A stretch of DNA of 64,000 nucleotides from UBA1205 sp045534635 (lineage in GTDB: Bacteria; Bacteroidota; Bacteroidia; Bacteroidales; WCHB1-69), in contig JAZSKB010000004.1 in NCBI GenBank assembly GCA_045534635.1, positions 1 through 64,000 of the forward strand. Reading direction: 5' to 3'. Of this stretch, positions 54,467 to 62,333 are shown one piece after another. The notes below the pieces were generated by a model that did not search any database, was not told the DNA's origin, and worked only from the letters and a program-made list of their open reading frames with translations. Position 1 is the first letter of the stretch, and each line of letters starts with the position of its first letter. Made by a program: the position numbers and the translations under genes.

Positions 54467-55444
54467 ATGAGAATTACATTCGGATTACTAATTGGAATTA
54501 TTGTCTGTTTAATATCCACAAAAGCAGCAACTTGTAACGAATTTTATAAAAATAACAACTTAATAAATAAACCTATGTTTGAAATGAAAGACAAGAAACC
54601 GAGCAACGAGCAAACCGTCTATATGTCGGAACTGCTAATGGACAGATACCCCGAAACTTGCAAGAACCTGATTGCCATTCTCGAAAAGCATAATGTGAAA
54701 TACTCGTTTATTAAAGGCACTAAAGATATTTGGTGCCGCGACTATATGCCAGTCCAAACCGAATCGGGAAAGTTTATCCAGTTCAGATACGACCCAAGTT
54801 ATTTGAAAGGCAAAAAGGAATGGGAAGATTCGCGTTCCGATGTGAAAGAAGTTTGCCGGTTGAATAATATCAACGCTACATTTTCGGACATAAACCTCGA
54901 TGGTGGAAATATTCTTATCTGTGATGGACGAGCAATATTGTCGGACAGGATTTTCTCCGAAAATCCAAATTATGAAAAGGATTCTTTGACAAACGAGTTA
55001 TCGAAACTGCTGGAATGTAAAGAAATTATCATAATTCTTGCACTAAAATCACAAAATGAAGATTTTACAGGACACGCAGATGGAATGGTGAGATTTGTGA
55101 ACAGGAACACCATTATAGGCAACGAAAGATGCCCCAACGAGTACAAATATATGAAAGAAGGATTGCAAAAGGTTATTAATGATTACAATCTTGAGTATAT
55201 CGACATTCCATTTTTTGAAGACAAAGACCGCAAACATCCTGACAGTGCAGTCGGAATATATGTGAACTATCTGGAGGTTAATGACTTGATTGTGATGCCG
55301 ATATTTAATCGGGACGAGGACAATCAGGCTCTTGAAATCATAAAAAAGACATTTCCAGACAGGAAAATCGAAACAATCGACTACAGCGATGTCGCCAAGG
55401 AAGGCGGTTTGCTAAATTGTACGACATGGGTGATTCATAACTAA
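54467..55444 (+). CDS. Agmatine deiminase/peptidylarginine deiminase-family protein
   Basis: 325 aa with a hydrophobic N-terminus (MRITFGLLIGIIVCLISTKA) that may be a signal peptide. Guanidino-group-modifying fold of the PAD_porph type: DIWCRDYMP (substrate Asp/Arg), LDGGNIL (metal-free core Asn/Gly), TGHADGMVRF (catalytic His) and the C-terminal nucleophile Cys318 in GGLLNCTTW. Agmatine deiminases release ammonia from agmatine; the Porphyromonas relative citrullinates peptides. Codon use differs from the core genes (CTG leucine, CCC, AAG, GAC), which hints at transfer. It lies between two RHS remnants. Confidence 0.85.
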   Translation: MRITFGLLIGIIVCLISTKAATCNEFYKNNNLINKPMFEMKDKKPSNEQTVYMSELLMDRYPETCKNLIAILEKHNVKYSFIKGTKDIWCRDYMPVQTESGKFIQFRYDPSYLKGKKEWEDSRSDVKEVCRLNNINATFSDINLDGGNILICDGRAILSDRIFSENPNYEKDSLTNELSKLLECKEIIIILALKSQNEDFTGHADGMVRFVNRNTIIGNERCPNEYKYMKEGLQKVINDYNLEYIDIPFFEDKDRKHPDSAVGIYVNYLEVNDLIVMPIFNRDEDNQALEIIKKTFPDRKIETIDYSDVAKEGGLLNCTTWVIHN

Positions 55445-55469
55445 ATGATTAATTTTTAAAACTATTAAT

Positions 55470-55709
55470 ATGAAAAGAGTTGTTTTATTTTTTGTCTGCG
55501 TAACTTTGTTATCGTCTTGCCGCCAAAGCAAATCGGATATCGTGAAAGATTATATAGATGACATAAATAGTTATGACTCTAAAAAATTGAATCAGTTACT
55601 AACTGATAATTTTATGTATTATGGCAAAGATACTTTAAACAAAACTATCTATATGACAATTATGGATTATGAAAAAAATATTGGTCAAAAAGCGAGTCTC
55701 TACTTGTAA
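55470..55709 (+). pseudogene. Truncated lipoprotein (NTF2-like start), cut by repeat copy B
   Basis: 79 codons. Lipobox LLSSC, then SDIVKDYIDDINSYDSKKLN and QLLTDNFMYYGKD, which resembles the opening helices of NTF2/SnoaL-like domains, normally about 120-140 residues. From about 55660 the DNA belongs to the RHS-tail repeat in the other orientation, and the frame ends soon after. I take this as a gene truncated by arrival of the repeat. Confidence 0.6.
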
Positions 55710-55827
55710 AAACCAGTGCTTTATAATAACGAGCCTCAAAACAACACACTATAAAATAGCTATTAAAACTACTGTCTATCAGGAAGTTATAAGCAATTTT
55801 TTTGGTGTGTTTTTTATAAACTCTCAT
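55660..55827 (-). pseudogene. Short ORF ending in an RHS core signature (repeat B)
   Basis: 55 codons, open from ATG 55827 to a TAA at 55660. It starts MRVYKKHTKKIAYNFLIDSS like the ORF in copies C and D and continues CCFEARYYKALVFTSRDSLF, then QYFFHNP, the last part of an RHS core. It is the second intact version in this window, with several amino-acid changes from copy D but the same frame. Confidence 0.6.
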
Positions 55828-55915
55828 TTTTTAGCATATTGTTGTTATTCAACATTTTATACACAACAAATATTGTTCCAAAGTGGTCAATTTTTGATAA
55901 AAAAGTGAAAAAAAT
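55660..55915 (-). repeat. Dispersed RHS-tail repeat, copy B
   Basis: Shares with copy D the run from ATAACGAGCCTCAAAACAA through TTTTTTATAAACTCTCATTT, TTATACACAACAAATATTGT and CCAAAGTGGTCAATTTTTGA to the A-rich end at about 55915. Its distal arm (the promoter part of copies A and E) is absent. It occupies most of the 363-base gap before prs; bases 55916-56040 are AT-rich with no other structure seen. Confidence 0.85.
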
Positions 55916-56040
55916 AGAATTTTTAACTCTACTTCAAGAAAACCAATCTATTAAAAAAGAAGAAAAAGAAAATATTTTTTTTAACTATAATTGTTAACAA
56001 CATTTTTTGTTTTTTTAGCGATGATTAATGATTTTTTTTC

Positions 56041-56048
56041 TATTTTTG
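56041..56048 (+). promoter_or_regulatory. -7 box of prs
   Basis: TATTTTTG, 24 bases before ATG 56073. Confidence 0.6.
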
Positions 56049-56072
56049 TGAAAAATAAAAAAAGAATAAAAA

Positions 56073-57035
56073 ATGGCAGAAGTTAAGATTGTAGCAGGAA
56101 GGTGTTCGCAAGCATTGGCAGCAAAAATTGCTCAAGTGTATGGTCAAAAATTGGTTGAAGTAGAGATAATGCAATTTAGTGATGGAGAATTTCAACCATC
56201 GTATTCTGAAACATTGCGAGGTTGTGAAGTATTTATAGTTCAATCTACAATACCACCAGCAGACAACTTAATGGAGTTGCTTTATATGATAGATGCAGCC
56301 AAACGAGCATCTGCTCATAAAATTATAGCGGTAATGCCTTATTTTGGTTGTGCTCGACAAGATAGAAAAGATAAACCAAGAGTGCCAATAGGAGCAAAAT
56401 TGGTGGCTAACTTGTTAACAGCAGCAGGAGTAGATAGAATAATAACGATGGATTTGCATGCCGATCAAATACAAGGATTTTTCGATGTTCCAGTGGACCA
56501 TCTTTATGCTTCAAGAATATTTTTGCCATATTTGAAACAACGAAATTTTAAAAACCTCTGTATGGCATCTCCTGATACAGGAGGAACACGTAGAGCAGCA
56601 ATGTACGCCAAATATTTAGAAGCAGATTTGGCAATAGGATATAAACAACGTCCTCGCCCTAATGTGATAGGTTCTTTGCAAATTATTGGAGATGTAAAAG
56701 ATAAAGATGTTGTATTGGTTGACGATATTATAGATACAGCAGGTACTATTTGCAAAGCCGCTGCTGCTATCAAAGAATTGGGAGCTAATTCTGTACGAGC
56801 AATGTGTGTACATCCTGTATTGTCTGGAAAAGCTTACGAAAATTTAGAAAACTCTGTTTTAGAAGAAATTATCACAACAGATACTATTCCATTGAGACAA
56901 AAATGTGACAAAATTACAGTTTTATCAGTGGACAAATTGTTTGCAACCGTTATTGGAAGTGTTATTTCAAATCGTTCTATCAATACATTATTTGATTTTG
57001 ACCATTTCCTCAATCTTAATGATATTACATTGTAA
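56073..57035 (+). CDS. prs: Ribose-phosphate pyrophosphokinase
   Basis: 320 aa. FSDGEFQPSYSETLRG, MPYFGCARQDRKDKPRVPIGAKL, MDLHADQIQGFFDVPVDHLYAS and the PRPP loop VVLVDDIIDTAGTICKAA. Makes PRPP from ribose-5-phosphate and ATP for nucleotide, His and Trp synthesis. A hydroxyacid dehydrogenase gene follows 23 bases on. Confidence 0.95.
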   Translation: MAEVKIVAGRCSQALAAKIAQVYGQKLVEVEIMQFSDGEFQPSYSETLRGCEVFIVQSTIPPADNLMELLYMIDAAKRASAHKIIAVMPYFGCARQDRKDKPRVPIGAKLVANLLTAAGVDRIITMDLHADQIQGFFDVPVDHLYASRIFLPYLKQRNFKNLCMASPDTGGTRRAAMYAKYLEADLAIGYKQRPRPNVIGSLQIIGDVKDKDVVLVDDIIDTAGTICKAAAAIKELGANSVRAMCVHPVLSGKAYENLENSVLEEIITTDTIPLRQKCDKITVLSVDKLFATVIGSVISNRSINTLFDFDHFLNLNDITL

Positions 57036-57058
57036 AACGAAATAAGGAATCTAAAAAA

Positions 57059-58012
57059 ATGAAGATAGTTGCTGTAGAATCAATAGGAATTGATGCAGTA
57101 AAATTAAAACAAATTAGTAAAACTTTTCTTGATTTAGGACACGAATTTGTTTTCTATTCTGATAGACAAGAAGATGAAAACACATTGGTGGACCGAATGA
57201 AAGATGCAGATATAGTAATAGTATCAAATATAAAATTATCAGAAAATGTTCTTTCTAAATGTCCAAAATTAAAAATGTTGTCAATCGCTTTTACAGGTGT
57301 TGACCATATTGATTTGGAATATTGTAAAAAAGCAAATATTGTAGTTTGTAATGCTTCAGGTTATGCTACCGATGCTGTAAGTGAACTTACAGTAGGTTTG
57401 ATAATAGACCTTTATAGAAATATTACATTTTTAGATAATAAAACTCGTCAAGGAGGTTCTCGTAATAATTTTTTAGGAAGACAATTGCGAGATAAAGTTG
57501 TCGGTATTGTAGGTACAGGATCCATTGGTAGTCGTACTGCTTTGTTGTTACAACAATTTGGTTGTAAAGTATTGGCTTGGAGTCGAACAGAAAAAACAGA
57601 ATTGAAAGAAAAAGGAATTCAATATGTTTCTTTAGAGGAATTGCTTTCACAATCGGATATTATTTCTTTGCATGTTCCGCTTACAGAAGAAACACAAAAT
57701 CTTATCAATAAAAAAAGATTGGCAATGTGTAAATCTTCAGCGGTACTGATAAATACTGCTCGTGGAAAGGTTGTTGATATAGATGCTTTGGCAGAAGCCT
57801 TAGAAAAGAAGCATTTGGCAGGTGCTGCAATTGATGTTTTTGAAGCAGAACCTCCATTGATGCGTAATCACCCTTTGTTATCTGCTCCCAATTGTTTAGT
57901 TGTTCCTCATATTGGATTTGCTACCATTGAATCGTTTGAAAAACGAATTGATATTGTTATAAATAATATTTTAGCCTATCTTCAAGGAAAAGTTATCAAC
58001 AAGATTTTGTAA
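57059..58012 (+). CDS. D-isomer-specific 2-hydroxyacid dehydrogenase
   Basis: 317 aa. NAD-binding motif VGIVGTGSIGSRTALLLQQFG, substrate Arg in LINTARGKVVD, catalytic Glu in DVFEAEPP and His in VVPHIGFAT. Candidates are hydroxypyruvate/glyoxylate reductase, D-lactate dehydrogenase or 3-phosphoglycerate dehydrogenase without the ACT domain; length and context do not decide. Second gene after prs. Confidence 0.9.
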   Translation: MKIVAVESIGIDAVKLKQISKTFLDLGHEFVFYSDRQEDENTLVDRMKDADIVIVSNIKLSENVLSKCPKLKMLSIAFTGVDHIDLEYCKKANIVVCNASGYATDAVSELTVGLIIDLYRNITFLDNKTRQGGSRNNFLGRQLRDKVVGIVGTGSIGSRTALLLQQFGCKVLAWSRTEKTELKEKGIQYVSLEELLSQSDIISLHVPLTEETQNLINKKRLAMCKSSAVLINTARGKVVDIDALAEALEKKHLAGAAIDVFEAEPPLMRNHPLLSAPNCLVVPHIGFATIESFEKRIDIVINNILAYLQGKVINKIL

Positions 58013-58152
58013 AAAAGTTAATTTGTAAAATGTAGGTATTCAATAGTTTATATATAATATTAACAGTTTTAACAGTTCTTATATTAACAAAAGTTGTTGA
58101 TAAGTAAATTTCAATATAGTGCAATAGATAAAAAAACTTGTAAAATATATTG

Positions 58153-58160
58153 TATCTTTG
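58153..58160 (+). promoter_or_regulatory. -7 box 195 bases upstream of mraZ
   Basis: TATCTTTG, a full consensus box. The next gene start is far away and a terminator-like hairpin lies between, so it may drive a short RNA or a long regulated mraZ leader. Confidence 0.55.
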
Positions 58161-58165
58161 TCAGA

Positions 58166-58276
58166 GAAGAATAAGTAATATTTTTCGTGAAGTTCATTTT
58201 TTCATAAATGCCTCTAAAATAGAAGGTTAAACAACGTAAACGTTTGAAATAACTATTGAGTGTTTGCGTTTTTTTT
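58166..58276 (+). ncRNA. Candidate small RNA or attenuated leader upstream of mraZ
   Basis: About 110 bases delimited by the promoter box at 58153-58160 and the hairpin plus T-run at 58233-58276, without an ORF of note. Promoter plus terminator with nothing coding between is the outline of a small RNA; it could equally be an attenuated leader. No known RNA family recognised. Confidence 0.35.
58233..58276 (+). terminator. Terminator-like hairpin upstream of mraZ
   Basis: AACGTAAACG can pair with TGTTTGCGTT (8 of 10 positions) across an 18-base loop, followed by a run of eight Ts. Confidence 0.5.
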
Positions 58277-58286
58277 AGCCAAAGAT

Positions 58287-58323
58287 TGGGGAAAAAGTGG
58301 GAAAAATGAGTAGAAAAATGGGA
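58287..58323 (+). promoter_or_regulatory. MraZ-binding TGGGN repeat cluster
   Basis: TGGGG at 58287, TGGGA at 58298, a degenerate TGAGT at 58307 and TGGGA at 58319, all in the same direction and spaced about one helical turn, separated by A-tracts. MraZ is known to bind such direct TGGGN repeats before its own operon. They end at the probable -7 box at 58322-58329. Confidence 0.7.
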
Positions 58324-58329
58324 TTTTTG
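58322..58329 (+). promoter_or_regulatory. Probable -7 box of the dcw operon
   Basis: GATTTTTG, one base off TAnnTTTG, 18 bases before ATG 58348 and directly after the MraZ repeats, so bound MraZ would cover the -33 region. Confidence 0.5.
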
Positions 58330-58347
58330 TAAAAAAATAAAATTTAA

Positions 58348-58812
58348 ATGGCACTAAAAGGAACAGTAAAAATTGATGACAGAGGGCGGTTCTTGCTACC
58401 AACCGATATTTTTCGTGAAGTCAACGAAAAAGCGGGAGGCAATTATGTTGTCAATAGAAGTACTGACAAGTGTTTGACACTTTATCCTATGCATGTGTGG
58501 AATGTTGTAAGTGCTAAATTGAGTAGAATCAATACTTTCGACCCTAAAAAAAGAGCTTTGGTGCGTTATTTTTTGGGAAGTGCTACAGAAATTAGTCTTG
58601 ATAGCAAAAATAGATTGCTTGTTCCTAAAGATTTGAAAGAGTATGCAGGAATTGAAAAAGAGATACTTATCATAAAAATCAATCCTTTTATAGAGTTGTG
58701 GAATCCAGTATTGTATGATAAACAAATGGAAGAAACTTTGAAGTTTAGTGCAGAAGATTTGTCTATAATTGCCAACGAAATTTTTAGTGATGGAAAAGAG
58801 TTCTTACCATAA
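58348..58812 (+). CDS. mraZ: Transcriptional regulator MraZ
   Basis: 154 aa with two SpoVT/AbrB-like halves: KIDDRGRFLLPTDIFRE and SLDSKNRLLVPKDLKEYA, each with the D-x-R/N-R-hydrophobic loop that contacts DNA. Autorepressor of the division and cell wall cluster; first gene here. The C-terminal end overlaps rsmH by 23 bases. Confidence 0.95.
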   Translation: MALKGTVKIDDRGRFLLPTDIFREVNEKAGGNYVVNRSTDKCLTLYPMHVWNVVSAKLSRINTFDPKKRALVRYFLGSATEISLDSKNRLLVPKDLKEYAGIEKEILIIKINPFIELWNPVLYDKQMEETLKFSAEDLSIIANEIFSDGKEFLP

Positions 58813-59707
58813 TGCAGTATTGCTTTCGCAAAGTGTTGAAGGTTTGAATATTAAACCAGATGGCATTTATGTTGATGTTACTTTTGGAGCTGGAGGGCAT
58901 TCAAGAGCAATATTGAAACAATTGAATGAAAAAGGAAAATTGTTTGCTTTCGACCAAGACGAAGATAGTTTGGCAAATCGTATAGAAGACTCTCGTTTTG
59001 TGTTGATTAACCATAATTTTAAATATATAAAAAATTACCTTAAATTATATGGAGTAACACAAGTAGATGGTATTTTAGGAGATTTAGGTGTGTCTTCTCA
59101 TCAATTTGATAGTGAACAAAGAGGATTTTCTATTCGTTTCGATTGTGATTTGGATATGAGAATGGATGTTCGCAAAAATATGAAAGCGGCAGATATTCTC
59201 AATACTTATTCTGAAATAGATTTGCGAAATTTATTTTATCGTTATGCGGAGGTAAATAATGCAAACAAATTAGCAAATATTATTGTTAAAGAAAGGATAA
59301 ATTCTCCTTTTGGACGTTCATTGGATTTTCGTTCTCGTATAACAGAATGTATCCCCAAAGGAAAAGAAAACAAATATTTAGCTCAAGTATATCAGGCTTT
59401 GCGAATAGAAGTAAATGAAGAATTAGAAGTATTGCAAACGCTATTGTGTCAAACACCAACATTGATAAAACCAGGTGGTCGATTGGTGATTATTTCTTAT
59501 CATTCTTTGGAAGATAGATTGACCAAAATATTTATGCGAAGTGGCAATTTTGAAGACAAAATAGAAAAAGATTTTTATGGTAATATTTTGGCTCCTTTTG
59601 TTCCAATCAATCGAAAAGCAATAGTGCCAAGCGAGGAAGAATTGGCAAATAATAATCGTAGTCGTAGTGCAAAATTAAGAATTGCAGAAAGGAGAATAAA
59701 TGGATAA
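58790..59707 (+). CDS. rsmH: 16S rRNA (cytosine-1402-N4)-methyltransferase RsmH
   Basis: 305 aa from ATG 58790, giving MEKSSYHNAVLLSQSVEGLN, the normal start, inside the end of mraZ. Motifs YVDVTFGAGGHSRAIL, AFDQDEDS, GILGDLGVSSHQFD, RGFSIRFDCDLDMRMD, VISYHSLEDRL. It adds N4-methyl to C1402, the same nucleotide whose ribose RsmI (4656-5351) methylates. Confidence 0.95.
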   Translation: MEKSSYHNAVLLSQSVEGLNIKPDGIYVDVTFGAGGHSRAILKQLNEKGKLFAFDQDEDSLANRIEDSRFVLINHNFKYIKNYLKLYGVTQVDGILGDLGVSSHQFDSEQRGFSIRFDCDLDMRMDVRKNMKAADILNTYSEIDLRNLFYRYAEVNNANKLANIIVKERINSPFGRSLDFRSRITECIPKGKENKYLAQVYQALRIEVNEELEVLQTLLCQTPTLIKPGGRLVIISYHSLEDRLTKIFMRSGNFEDKIEKDFYGNILAPFVPINRKAIVPSEEELANNNRSRSAKLRIAERRING

Positions 59708-60083
59708 CTCTGCTACAATCAACAAAAAACACACAAAGTGGACATCAAAAGTAAAAAAAGAGATTCGCTATGTGATGAATGGAAAAATTTTGCAACGAAT
59801 AAATTGGAAAGAAAATTGGATATTTATTGTATATATTTTTGTTTTAATTATTATCTTAATATACAGAAATTTAAGTTATAGCAACAAAATTGACATCATC
59901 GAAAAGTACAACAAAGAAATTATGCTTTGTCGAGATAAAGCAATGGATATAAAAGAAGAAAATTATAATATCGGTTTAAGTATAGAAAAATCACTTTTGG
60001 AAATGGCAGAAGAAAATAATTTCAATACAAGTGGCTATTTACCATTTGTGATACAACCAATAGAGAAAGGAGAAAAAGATTAA
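59700..60083 (+). CDS. FtsL-like cell division protein
   Basis: 127 aa, overlapping rsmH by 8 bases and sharing one base with the PBP gene. Basic cytoplasmic part, one membrane helix at about 41-58 (NWIFIVYIFVLIIILIYRNL), then a periplasmic stretch with heptad-like spacing (IDIIEKYNKEIMLCRDKAMD). Sequence is poorly conserved, but size, topology and place between rsmH and the PBP are those of FtsL, partner of FtsB/FtsQ in the divisome. Confidence 0.8.
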   Translation: MDNSATINKKHTKWTSKVKKEIRYVMNGKILQRINWKENWIFIVYIFVLIIILIYRNLSYSNKIDIIEKYNKEIMLCRDKAMDIKEENYNIGLSIEKSLLEMAEENNFNTSGYLPFVIQPIEKGEKD

Positions 60084-62326
60084 TGAGCGAAAAACCCAAA
60101 AAAAATAAAGTTTTTGCTTTAAAAATCAAGATTATATATTTTATACTCTTGATTTTAGGGATTTTTGCTATGTGGAGAATGGTTTCACTTAAAATCAATT
60201 TGGGAAAATATTACAATGGATTGGCTATTCCTCAAGATAGTAGTGTTACCATAGAAAATAGAACTTTTGCTTTTGAATATTCAAGCGAAAATGGGAAAAG
60301 AGGAAATATTTGTTCAGAAGATGGAACTATTTTATTGACAGATATTTATATTTACGATTTGTATTGGTTTCCTTCAAATGTAATAGGAAAAGATTCTGCA
60401 AGATTTATGGAAAAAGCAGATTCTTTGATAGATATATTTTGTCAAATCAATCCAAAATATAAGAGAGAATATTATGTTAAAAATATCAAAGAGAGATATA
60501 TACAATTTCGTAAAGAATGGAATTCAGCCAACGAAAAAGAAAAAAGTAAAGATAAACAAGTTGCTCAAATAGGAAAATTAGAAAAACAACGTCTCAATAA
60601 AGAAAAAGTTTTAATATTGGTATCAAATATAGGAAAACCAAATAAATGGGTTCGACAAAAACATATTAATGCAATAGATTCTCTTTTTGTAATATGGCAT
60701 GGGGATAAACGATTTAAAGGAGGTTGTCAAAAAGATATTCGTTATGTAAGACGTCAACTTTCAGGAGATTTTCCCTCTTCTATTTTGGGAAGAATGGGAA
60801 CAAAAATTAGTTCTGTCGGCATTGATAGTATGGTATTCAACAATGGAATGGAAGGTTATTTCGATGAAGAATTATCAGGAGAATGTATGCCAAAACGTAT
60901 TTTGAAAGTGAATGGATATACAATTCGTTTGCGAGAAAATAAAAACTTACAACCTAAAAGTGGAAAACATATAATAACCACAATAAATACAGATATTCAA
61001 CGTGTTACAAAATCAGCATTGAATCGTTATCTCGCATTAGCAGAAGCTAAAAATGGTTGTGCAATAGTAATGGAAGTAAAAACAGGAGCAATAAAAGCAA
61101 TTGTAAATTTAGACCGAGATGAAATTACTGGAAAATATATAGAACGAAGTGACCATACTATTATAGAACGATTTGAACCAGGTTCTACATTTAAATTAAT
61201 AACCCTTTTGGCTGTATTAGAAACAGGAAAAATAGATACAGGTGATTTGGTAGAATGTGAAAAAGGTAAATATTCTTTAGCCAGAGCATTTGAAATATCA
61301 GATAATGAAGGATTATTCAATGCGGCTCGTATTGCTTTTGGTGATATTAATAAATTTGGGTTAGGAGTAGAAAAAATGGGATTACAAACAAATTTAGATA
61401 TTGAAATAAAAGGAGCAAAACAACCATTGCTAAGAAGTGTAACAACTTCATTAGCAGACTTTAAAAATATCACTCATGGATATAGTGTGAGTGTGCCTCC
61501 TATGTATATGTTGGCTTATTATAATGCAATAGCAAACAATGGAGTGTATGTTAAACCACATTTGTTGAAAGCAATGATAGACCCAAATTATGAAAACAAA
61601 AATAGAGAAGATTATGAATCTATTGTAATTAATAAAAAGATTTGTACACAACGGACTATCAATAGAGCAAAAAAATGTATGGAAGGAGTTGTTGCTCATG
61701 GAACAGCACGCCGTATTCGTGATGAAAGATATTTTATGCAATTGAAAGATAGTACAATAAATGCAATTCCACTTATTGCAGGAAAAACAGGAACGGCATT
61801 TATTTATGATGAAACAACAAAAACTTATAGTTCAACTTTGAAAAATTCATCATTTATAGGTTATTTTCCATCAGAAGCACCAAAATATACTTGTATGGTG
61901 CTCATCAAAGGAACAACATTAGATGCAAGTCGTTGTGCGGCTCCTGCATGTAAAGAAATTGCAGAAAAATTGATTACCAATCTCAATGAGTTTGATATTA
62001 GTAGTCAAGAAGGGAAAACATTGTTGCCTAATTGTAGTATCGGCAATAAAGAAGATATTGCTCAAATATATCAAACAATGGGAATAGATATTTATTACAA
62101 AGGCAATAGTGATTATGTTCGTGTGAACACAGAAGCAAATTCTGTCAAAACAACACCTATACAGATAGAAAATATACCATTATCTTCATTTTTAAAAGGT
62201 TGCAATGCTAAAGATGCAGTATATTTATTACAAAAAAAAGGTTATCAGGTAATAGTCAATGGAAGAGGAAAAGTGGTTAATTATTCTATACAAGGTAAAA
62301 CAATAAATTTATATTTAACAAATTGA
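60083..62326 (+). CDS. ftsI: Division transpeptidase (FtsI/PBP3 type) with PASTA domain
   Basis: 747 aa. Short cytoplasmic tail, membrane helix about 12-32, PBP dimer domain with an extra charged insertion about 150-230, then the transpeptidase: FEPGSTFKLI with active Ser368, SDN motif in FEISDNEGLF, and KTGTA from Lys568. The last 60 residues (IPLSSFLKGCNAKDAVYLLQKKGYQ) are a PASTA domain, usual in Bacteroidetes FtsI. Cross-links septal peptidoglycan. Confidence 0.93.
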   Translation: MSEKPKKNKVFALKIKIIYFILLILGIFAMWRMVSLKINLGKYYNGLAIPQDSSVTIENRTFAFEYSSENGKRGNICSEDGTILLTDIYIYDLYWFPSNVIGKDSARFMEKADSLIDIFCQINPKYKREYYVKNIKERYIQFRKEWNSANEKEKSKDKQVAQIGKLEKQRLNKEKVLILVSNIGKPNKWVRQKHINAIDSLFVIWHGDKRFKGGCQKDIRYVRRQLSGDFPSSILGRMGTKISSVGIDSMVFNNGMEGYFDEELSGECMPKRILKVNGYTIRLRENKNLQPKSGKHIITTINTDIQRVTKSALNRYLALAEAKNGCAIVMEVKTGAIKAIVNLDRDEITGKYIERSDHTIIERFEPGSTFKLITLLAVLETGKIDTGDLVECEKGKYSLARAFEISDNEGLFNAARIAFGDINKFGLGVEKMGLQTNLDIEIKGAKQPLLRSVTTSLADFKNITHGYSVSVPPMYMLAYYNAIANNGVYVKPHLLKAMIDPNYENKNREDYESIVINKKICTQRTINRAKKCMEGVVAHGTARRIRDERYFMQLKDSTINAIPLIAGKTGTAFIYDETTKTYSSTLKNSSFIGYFPSEAPKYTCMVLIKGTTLDASRCAAPACKEIAEKLITNLNEFDISSQEGKTLLPNCSIGNKEDIAQIYQTMGIDIYYKGNSDYVRVNTEANSVKTTPIQIENIPLSSFLKGCNAKDAVYLLQKKGYQVIVNGRGKVVNYSIQGKTINLYLTN

Positions 62327-62333
62327 ATTAGCA

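Noticed and set aside
58790..58812. Frameshift between mraZ and rsmH
   Set aside because: The 23-base overlap leaves both proteins with normal ends; overlapping genes are usual in this cluster.
61027..61473. 148-codon minus-strand ORF inside the ftsI transpeptidase domain
   Set aside because: It is the shadow of a well conserved domain containing the active serine.
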